From Planctomycetota bacterium (lineage in GTDB: Bacteria; Planctomycetota; Planctomycetia; Pirellulales; UBA7805), in the NCBI GenBank assembly GCA_030605285.1, contig JAUWIQ010000187.1:1-5115 (forward strand): DNA of 5,115 bases, read 5' to 3'. The translations under genes and the position numbers were made by a program. The notes under the pieces were generated by a model. The model worked only from the letters and a program-made list of their open reading frames with translations. It did no database searches and was not told the DNA's origin. Positions within the stretch are counted from its first letter, which is position 1. Every line of letters starts with the position of its first letter. Shown in pieces: positions 1-4,600 of the stretch.

Positions 1-405
1 CGTGTCACTTGGCCAATAGGGGGTGGCTAAAAATCGTCGCCCTGGACTGACTACGGCGTTGCCCGGGTACGGGCGGCCGAACTGCTGATAGATCCGGGTG
101 AGCCGCGTATTTCCCCCTCCCCATCCCATGCTGTACTGCCGTTCTGCGGTGGGCGGACCGACCCGGGCCACCGGGCTGCCCCATTGGGGGTAGTAATATC
201 CGCAATTCCAAGGATAGGCCAACGAAGCTTGGCAGCGAGGTCCGCAGTGACCGTAATTCATCGCGTACGCCGGGCTATTCATTCCTCCACAGGCCACGCA
301 TCCTGCTGCGATACAGTCAGGACATGTATTCTGGGCGTCGGCCACAACAACATTTCCCAACAGGCCCACCAGTACAATGGCTGTAGAAACAAATGCAATT
401 TTCAT
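1..405 (-). CDS. Small secreted Cys/Gly/Tyr-rich protein of unknown function, C-terminus cut by window edge
   Basis: An open frame starts at ATG 405-403 and runs leftward for 135 codons without a stop, so the gene continues beyond the left edge. Residues 1-25 form a typical Sec signal peptide: Lys at position 2, a hydrophobic core (IVLVGLLGNVVV) and a likely signal peptidase I site after ADAQ or nearby. The mature part begins with closely spaced cysteines (C28, C31, C36, C39, then C54, C58, C68), the first four as two CxxC pairs, followed by a Gly/Tyr/Pro/Trp-rich stretch (NCGYYYPQW, MGWGGG). The CxxC pairs could form disulfides or bind metal, but I cannot tell which. I do not recognise the family. 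It lies 56 bp downstream of the next minus-strand gene and may share its transcript. No strong Shine-Dalgarno precedes the ATG (only AAGTAAAG). The signal peptide plus an uninterrupted frame is the case for it being real; frames overlapping it have no such features. Confidence 0.72.
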   Translation of the reverse strand, partial: MKIAFVSTAIVLVGLLGNVVVADAQNTCPDCIAAGCVACGGMNSPAYAMNYGHCGPRCQASLAYPWNCGYYYPQWGSPVARVGPPTAERQYSMGWGGGNTRLTRIYQQFGRPYPGNAVVSPGRRFLATPYWPSDT

Positions 406-461
406 CTTTACTTATTCCGTACTCGGAGTCCTAGGATCCTCGCAGCCAGTTTTTGTGACAA

Positions 462-815
462 TCAGTACCAGGTGATTTTGGTGCGTACACCGGTGCCGTC
501 TGGGTGCGTTCGATAATAGGTTCGATGATGTTTATAGAGCATTTCGTGCGGAAGGAGCGGTTGATACGTTATGTAGGTATGACCGACGAGAGCGGGCGTA
601 GGCCGGGGCGAGAGATACAACTGGGCTGGAACTCCCCCGCCTGCACCGCCGGCAAGGTAATAGTTATAAAAAAGGTCTTGCTGGGGGACGTTATAACCAC
701 ACTGCATGTTGTAACGCCCATAAGGATTTGCTTCGACAGAGTCGCTGGGGACGAGCAGAGAACATCCAACAAAACAAATGGCCAACAGGGCGCTGTGAGT
801 CGTCGTGCGCACCAT
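462..815 (-). CDS. Small exported protein, probably a planctomycete-type family, function unknown
   Basis: This complete gene encodes 117 residues from the ATG at 815-813. An in-frame ATG two codons upstream (821-819) would give 119, but the AGGAG at 827-823 is one base from that ATG and an ideal seven bases from the ATG at 815, so I prefer the inner start. The N-terminus (MVRTTTHSALLAICFVGCSLLV) is a signal sequence. FVGC resembles a lipobox with an unusual Phe at -3; alternatively signal peptidase I could cut after SVEA, before NPYG. The mature chain is rich in Tyr, Gly and Pro, with a distinctive block GGVPAQLY-SPRPTP-LVGHTYITYQPL-PHE followed by a His/Tyr/Arg-rich end (KHHRTYYRTH) and a terminal TWY. 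From memory this block recurs in small exported proteins of Pirellulales planctomycetes; I know of no assigned function. It is transcribed divergently from the topoisomerase operon. Confidence 0.8.
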   Translation of the reverse strand: MVRTTTHSALLAICFVGCSLLVPSDSVEANPYGRYNMQCGYNVPQQDLFYNYYLAGGAGGGVPAQLYLSPRPTPALVGHTYITYQPLLPHEMLYKHHRTYYRTHPDGTGVRTKITWY

Positions 816-822
816 CTCCATT

Positions 823-829
823 CTCCTTT
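823..829 (-). promoter_or_regulatory. Ribosome binding site that decides the start of the 462-815 gene
   Basis: On the minus strand the sequence reads AAAGGAG, then A, then ATGGAGATG. The AGGAG core is too close to the first ATG and seven bases from the second, which points to initiation at 815. Confidence 0.65.
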
Positions 830-970
830 GATTGTTCGTGGGGATTTCTGAGTTGAAATCAAACGGACGCGTTGGAACCTGCTATTTCGAGTTCCGCGCG
901 AGCCTCCAAAACAAGATTCGGTTCGCAACGCTCGCACGGGTGAATCTTTATGTGTCGGAAGCGCAAAATT

Positions 971-1028
971 AACCGGTTAGCGACAAGATTGGCCCGAAAT
1001 CGGGTGGGATCCTAGCCAGACAACCGGT
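971..1028. repeat. Repeated AACCGGT element around the top6B promoter
   Basis: AACCGGT occurs at 971-977, inside the perfect 10-bp palindrome TAACCGGTTA (970-979), and again at 1022-1028, abutting the TATAAT box. The copies are 51 bp apart, near five helical turns, and a CCCGA-AA-TCGGG dyad (993-1004) lies between them. This arrangement suits a repressor or activator binding two sites, but chance is possible for a 7-mer. Confidence 0.3.
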
Positions 1029-1033
1029 ATAAT
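1005..1033 (+). promoter_or_regulatory. Candidate sigma-70-type promoter for the top6BA operon
   Basis: A perfect -10 hexamer TATAAT lies at 1028-1033. The hexamer 17 bases upstream (TGGGAT, 1005-1010) matches TTGACA poorly, and there is no TG extended -10, so activity may need an activator or an alternative sigma factor. Transcription would begin near 1040, leaving an untranslated leader of about 130 nt before the TTG start of top6B. Confidence 0.4.
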
Positions 1034-1035
1034 CC

Positions 1036-1101
1036 GCAGCGGCCGCAAAGTTTACCAGACGCCGTTCTGCATGAATCCTCTTCGGCAGAGCAGGCCGCTG
1101 C
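1036..1101 (+). repeat. Nested inverted repeats upstream of top6B, possible leader structure
   Basis: GCAGCGGCC at 1036-1044 is the exact reverse complement of GGCCGCTGC at 1093-1101. Inside, GTTCTGC (1064-1070) can pair with GCAGAGC (1085-1091) with one G-U pair, stacking one base from the outer stem. No T-run follows, so it is not an intrinsic terminator. If transcription starts near 1040, part of the outer 5' arm would be missing from the RNA, which weakens the leader interpretation. Confidence 0.3.
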
Positions 1102-1122
1102 TGGGGCGGTCCGGTGGGGTTT

Positions 1123-1132
1123 CTAGCGCTAG
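1123..1132. repeat. Perfect 10-bp palindrome CTAGCGCTAG before top6B
   Basis: CTAGCGCTAG is fully self-complementary and sits 40 bp upstream of the preferred top6B start. It could be a protein-binding site; the sequence gives no clue to which protein. Confidence 0.3.
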
Positions 1133-1159
1133 TTCGTTGTGAATTTTCCAATGTGTTGT

Positions 1160-1165
1160 GGGAGG
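1160..1165 (+). promoter_or_regulatory. Ribosome binding site of top6B, points to a TTG start
   Basis: GGGAGG at 1160-1165 is seven bases upstream of TTG 1173-1175. The in-frame GTG at 1158-1160 overlaps this Shine-Dalgarno and so cannot use it, leaving TTG 1173 as the likely start. Confidence 0.7.
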
Positions 1166-1172
1166 CGAACAT

Positions 1173-3326
1173 TTGGCTAAGGTCAAGGCAAACAGGAAAT
1201 CGTCGCAGCGAAAAAAACCCCCACGAACGGCCACCCGAAAAAGTGGTGCCGCAAGCGTTGCGCGCAAGAAGAACCGCCCCACGACAAAGAATAATTCCAA
1301 TGGGACGGCGGCCCGAGTCAAGCGGAACGGGTCTGCGGTAAAGCGTACCGGCACTCGGCGAGCTACCGCCAAATCGATGGCAGCGAGCCAACGTGATATC
1401 TCGGTCAGCGAGTTCTTTGCTAAAAACCGTCACCTGTTAGGCTTTGACAATCCTCGCAAGGCGCTGCTGACCACGATCAAGGAAGCTGTCGATAATTCGC
1501 TCGATGCCTGCGAAGAAGCGGGTATCCTTCCGGAAGTCTGGGTCCACGTCGAGGCCACCGGAACCAATCGCTACAAAGTGGGAGTTCAAGACAACGGGCC
1601 CGGGATCCTCAAACGACAGATTCCTCTGATTTTTGGAAAGCTCCTCTACGGTACGAAATTTCATCGTTTGAGGATGAGTCGAGGCCAACAGGGCATCGGC
1701 ATCAGTGCGGCCGGCATGTACGGCGTGCTGACCACGGGAAAACCGGTGAAAATCTCCTCAAAGATCTCCAAACGTAAACCCATTCATTACTATGAGATTC
1801 AAATCGACACCAAAAACAATAAGCCGGAAATCCTCAATGGACGTGGGGATGGAGTCGATATCCCAGTCGGTTCCAAGGGCGAAACGTGGCTGACAAAACA
1901 TGGAATCGAATGGGTCGCCCGCTATGGGGAAGACTCAGAAAACGCGGGGGCTAAAGAGGTGGTGAGTGGTACACGTGTGACGATCGAACTGGAGGCCAAA
2001 TACCAGCGGGGTCGGGGAAGTGTCGATGAATATCTCTCACAAACTTCGATCGCCAACCCGCATGTTACCGTGCACTACGTCGATCCTGACGGCAGTTGCC
2101 GCGCGTACCACCGCTCGACCGATATTCTTCCCGCTGAACCGAAAGAGATTAAACCGCATCCGTATGGCGTAGAACTTGGGCGCTTGATTGCGATGCTCAA
2201 GGCCTCGGAAGCCACTACCATGTCGCAATTTCTGACCTCATCCTTTTCCCGAGTCAGCCCTGCGATGGCACGAAAACTCTGCACTGCGGCCGGAGTGAAG
2301 AGCCGGGCAAGTACTCGGCGGATTGGCCGCGGCGAGGCAGACCGACTCTATCAGACAATTCAGCAGACAAAAATTAGCGCACCGAAGACGGACTGTATCG
2401 CACCAATCGGTGAAGCCTTGTTGCTCAAGGGATTACATCAGGTTGTCCCTGGCGAATTTTACGCGGCCGCGACTCGGCCGCCTTCGGTCTATCGTGGCAA
2501 TCCATTTCAAATTGAGGTCGCACTGGCCTATGGTGGCACAACGGCAGCGCAGCGCGTTACGCGTGAGACATTGGTCGAACTAATCCACGAAACGGACCTG
2601 CGTACGCTGCGGCAATTCTTGATCCACACGTTTGATGGACTCGGCAGTGAGTCGGCTGAGAAAATTCTCACGGAGTCGGGACTGGGTACCCGCCAATCTC
2701 CGACAAAATTAAAGCCAAAAGAAGTCACTCAACTCCATGAAGCGATGCGGAATGTCAACTTGGGCGATGGACAGGGAATGACTGTGCTGCGCTATGCCAA
2801 CCGCGTGCCACTCCAGTTCCAGCCCGCCGCTTGTGCAATCACACAGAGTATCCTTGCTGCCAACTGGCGGCCTTATGGGCTCAGTCAGTCTCGGGGCGCA
2901 CTGCCTAGCGGACCGGTTACCATCATGGTCCACATGGCCAGCGTCTGGGTTCCTTTTACCAGTGAATCCAAGGAGGCGATCGCATCGTATCCAGAAATCC
3001 AGAAGGAATTGCGGTTGGCGATTCAGGCTGTGGGACGCAAATTAGGAATGTATCTTCGCCGCCGCGTCCGCGTGCGCCAGGAGGGCGAGCGCCGCAATAT
3101 CTTCCTCCGCTACCTGGGCGAGGTTGCAACCGCAGTGAGCGAAATAAACGACACCAATCGCAAAACTCTCTACGACCAGTTACTCGTGTTAGCAAAAAAG
3201 AAGACGGCTGAGGCAGATGTCAAACTTGACAGCCGGGGCCGACCGATCGAAGAGGAACTGGACCTGGGAGATAACGTGTTGATCATCAACCCCAATGAAG
3301 TGGCCGACAGTTTGACCAGCGGCTAA
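1173..3326 (+). CDS. top6B: DNA topoisomerase VI subunit B (GHKL ATPase subunit)
   Basis: This is the ATP-binding subunit of type IIB topoisomerase VI, which closes on ATP and drives duplex passage through the break made by Top6A. Numbering is from TTG 1173 (717 residues; GTG 1158 would add five). Residues 1-74 are a Lys/Arg-rich tail with no acidic residue. The GHKL fold follows: N-box KEAVDNSLDACEE (E104 the likely general base, N108 for Mg), G1 DNGPGI (140-145), G2 SRGQQGIGISAAG (from 169) and G3 GTRVTIE (266-272). An H2TH domain spans about 347-405. The transducer starts at EFYAAATRPPSVYRGNPF and resumes at LRYANRVPL, ending with PFTSESK, whose K600 matches the conserved ATP-contacting switch lysine. 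Between the halves lies an extra segment of about 80 residues (456-535). The C-terminus (631-717) ends acidic (EEELDLGDN), and I see no Ig-like domain as in Methanosarcina. The gene is longer than Sulfolobus Top6B (about 530 aa) and is followed 57 bp later by top6A. Confidence 0.96.
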   Translation: MAKVKANRKSSQRKKPPRTATRKSGAASVARKKNRPTTKNNSNGTAARVKRNGSAVKRTGTRRATAKSMAASQRDISVSEFFAKNRHLLGFDNPRKALLTTIKEAVDNSLDACEEAGILPEVWVHVEATGTNRYKVGVQDNGPGILKRQIPLIFGKLLYGTKFHRLRMSRGQQGIGISAAGMYGVLTTGKPVKISSKISKRKPIHYYEIQIDTKNNKPEILNGRGDGVDIPVGSKGETWLTKHGIEWVARYGEDSENAGAKEVVSGTRVTIELEAKYQRGRGSVDEYLSQTSIANPHVTVHYVDPDGSCRAYHRSTDILPAEPKEIKPHPYGVELGRLIAMLKASEATTMSQFLTSSFSRVSPAMARKLCTAAGVKSRASTRRIGRGEADRLYQTIQQTKISAPKTDCIAPIGEALLLKGLHQVVPGEFYAAATRPPSVYRGNPFQIEVALAYGGTTAAQRVTRETLVELIHETDLRTLRQFLIHTFDGLGSESAEKILTESGLGTRQSPTKLKPKEVTQLHEAMRNVNLGDGQGMTVLRYANRVPLQFQPAACAITQSILAANWRPYGLSQSRGALPSGPVTIMVHMASVWVPFTSESKEAIASYPEIQKELRLAIQAVGRKLGMYLRRRVRVRQEGERRNIFLRYLGEVATAVSEINDTNRKTLYDQLLVLAKKKTAEADVKLDSRGRPIEEELDLGDNVLIINPNEVADSLTSG
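2538..2777 (+). other. Extra segment in the Top6B transducer resembling a second H2TH domain
   Basis: In the archaeal Top6B sequences I recall, the transducer strand ending AYGG is joined to the strand L-R-[YF]-A-N-[RK]-[VI]-P-L by a short linker. Here about 80 residues (456-535) separate them. Residues 476-527 (2598-2753) align without gaps to the canonical H2TH residues 347-398 (2211-2366), with 13 identities in 52 by eye, including QFL, a following F, A-x-K, T-x-x-G and E-x-x-x-L. This suggests an internal duplication. It may instead be an independent helical insertion that looks similar. Confidence 0.55.
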
Positions 3327-3369
3327 GCCGTTCTCTGCAAACGACCACTTTGATAAACCATCGGTACTC

Positions 3370-3375
3370 GGAAAG
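3370..3375 (+). promoter_or_regulatory. Ribosome binding site of top6A
   Basis: GGAAAG lies eight bases upstream of ATG 3384. It is weaker than the site for top6B but well placed, and supports separate translation initiation of top6A. Confidence 0.45.
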
Positions 3376-3383
3376 CACCCAGC

Positions 3384-4562
3384 ATGGCGAAAAAAAAGAC
3401 CCGCCGAAAAAAGGTCGCGGTGACACGAACAGCAGCCTCGCGAACGGCAACCAAACGTCCGCGCCTTGAGGCTCGGGATCGCAAAACCTTGCAGGAATTG
3501 GTTGGGATGGCCGACAAGGTAGTTGCCACTGCCCGGCGGCGAGGCGATCCGCACCTCGATATTCCTGCCCGCAGTCTATCGAATGTGAAATTCAACCGCC
3601 GTAAACGTTTCATCGAGATGGGCAAGAACACCAACCGCCGCTTGCTGTTCAACCTCTCCCAAGCGAAAAGCTACATGCAGACCATGCTGGTTGGCAGTGG
3701 CTGCAAACAACTGATCGAGCAGGGAAAGAATACCAGTATTCGTGGTCTCTACTACATGCTCAAGCATACGATTGAAGGCACGAAGGAAAATACCTTTGAG
3801 GAACAGTCTGATTGCGATCCGGTCATCGAAGATGTGGAAGTGTTTCTGGGTAGCCTCCGGGAAGAACTGCATCTCTACGCGGACAAACGGGGAGAAATAG
3901 TCGGTAACCTGCAGCTGGCGGATAACGGCGATTTGATCGACTGTGCGCGGATGGGGTCTGGGGGATACGGTATTCCTTCCATTGTCGAGCCGAATGTAAT
4001 CCAGTTTAAAAAATGTAAGGCCAAATTTGTGCTACATGTTGAAAAAGGAACTGTCTGGCAACGGTTTAATGAGGATAAATTTTGGAAAAAACATAACTGC
4101 ATTTTGACCCATGGGGCCGGTCAACCACCGCGGGGTGTGAGACGTTTGCTCAACCGCCTGCACAACGAACTCGCGCTCCCAATATTTTGTTTGCTCGATA
4201 ACGATCCCTGGGGGTACTACATCAATAGCGTGATCAAACAGGGATCGATTAATTTGGCTTATGAATCGCAACGCATGGCAATCCCTAAAGCGCATTACAT
4301 CGGTTTGCGGAGCAAGGACTACGAACGTTGTAACCTTTCTCCCAGCGTGCGTATCGCCCTCAACGACAACGACCGCAAACGGGCGCGACAGATTGCGGGA
4401 TATCCCTGGTTTGAGCGCAAATATGCCTGGCAGAAGGAAATTGCCCTGATGCTTAAAAACAACTTCAAGCTGGAAGTGGAAGCACTTATCAGCAAGGATA
4501 TCAGCTATGTGACTGAGCAGTATGTACCCGATCGCTTGGCGAATAGGGATTGGCTCGACTGA
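3384..4562 (+). CDS. top6A: DNA topoisomerase VI subunit A (Spo11-like DNA cleavage subunit)
   Basis: This subunit cuts both DNA strands, forming 5'-phosphotyrosyl links, and works as a dimer clasped by two Top6B chains. The product is 392 residues, close to the usual archaeal length. Residues 1-28 are strongly basic (MAKKKTRRKK and more, 12 Lys/Arg, first acidic residue E29). The winged-helix (CAP-like) domain carries SIRGLYYML (118-126); by analogy with Spo11 the second tyrosine, Y124, is the nucleophile and R120 the conserved arginine. The Toprim domain has VLHVEKGTVWQRF with metal ligand E220, the THGAGQPPRGVRRLL block (242-256) and LLDNDPWGYYI, with D272 and D274 as the DxD ligands. The tail RKRARQIAGYPWF...EIALML also fits the family. 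All catalytic residues are present, so the subunit should be active. It is 57 bp after top6B and presumably cotranscribed. It is a topoisomerase rather than a meiotic Spo11, since its ATPase partner is adjacent. Confidence 0.96.
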   Translation: MAKKKTRRKKVAVTRTAASRTATKRPRLEARDRKTLQELVGMADKVVATARRRGDPHLDIPARSLSNVKFNRRKRFIEMGKNTNRRLLFNLSQAKSYMQTMLVGSGCKQLIEQGKNTSIRGLYYMLKHTIEGTKENTFEEQSDCDPVIEDVEVFLGSLREELHLYADKRGEIVGNLQLADNGDLIDCARMGSGGYGIPSIVEPNVIQFKKCKAKFVLHVEKGTVWQRFNEDKFWKKHNCILTHGAGQPPRGVRRLLNRLHNELALPIFCLLDNDPWGYYINSVIKQGSINLAYESQRMAIPKAHYIGLRSKDYERCNLSPSVRIALNDNDRKRARQIAGYPWFERKYAWQKEIALMLKNNFKLEVEALISKDISYVTEQYVPDRLANRDWLD

Positions 4563-4581
4563 GCGGCTAGAACTTGATCCT

Positions 4582-4600
4582 GGCAAGAAGGCGTTCTGCC
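4582..4600. terminator. Weak hairpin in the convergent gap after top6A
   Basis: GGCA-A-GAA (4582-4589), loop GGCG, TTCTGCC (4594-4600) can form a seven-pair stem with one bulged A. It fills the 38-bp gap between two convergent stop codons, where a bidirectional terminator would be expected. The sequence after it on the plus strand is only partly T-rich (TTAGTCATCGATTTT), so intrinsic termination would be inefficient. Confidence 0.3.

Larger units (their letters stand above)
822..1172. other. Divergent intergenic region between exported-protein gene and top6B
   Basis: These roughly 350 bases contain no credible gene on either strand; frames crossing them lack ribosome binding sites and protein-like composition. 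They must hold the promoters for both divergent genes. What I can see is a TATAAT box at 1028-1033, AACCGGT at 971-977 and 1022-1028, CCCGA-AA-TCGGG at 993-1004, a 9-bp inverted repeat at 1036-1044/1093-1101 and the palindrome CTAGCGCTAG at 1123-1132. I found no convincing -10/-35 pair for the minus-strand gene. Confidence 0.6.

Noticed and set aside
5..211. Minus-strand open frame of 68 codons
   Set aside because: It overlaps the 1-405 frame, which has a signal peptide and cysteine motifs; this one has Arg/Pro-rich noise and no ribosome binding site.
421..440. Overlapping palindromes TCCTAGGA and AGGATCCT between the two minus-strand genes, considered as a terminator
   Set aside because: They do not form one stable stem with a loop, and no T-run follows in the direction of transcription.
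504..851. Plus-strand open frame of 115 codons
   Set aside because: It is antisense to the exported-protein gene, which has a signal peptide and a well-placed ribosome binding site.
991..1010. Possible sigma-54 promoter beginning TTGGCCCG
   Set aside because: The -12 TTGC element is absent at the required spacing.
969..1433. Minus-strand open frames of 154 and 106 codons across the intergenic region and the top6B 5' end
   Set aside because: They are antisense to the basic tail of Top6B, have no Shine-Dalgarno site and no recognisable domain.
3384..4562. Reading this gene as a Spo11 recombinase or a Topo VIII fusion
   Set aside because: A separate full-length Top6B with complete GHKL and transducer domains is immediately upstream, which is the canonical Topo VI arrangement; there is no fusion.
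4032..4586. Long minus-strand open frame of 184 codons
   Set aside because: It is fully antisense to the conserved Toprim region of top6A and is explained by its codon composition.
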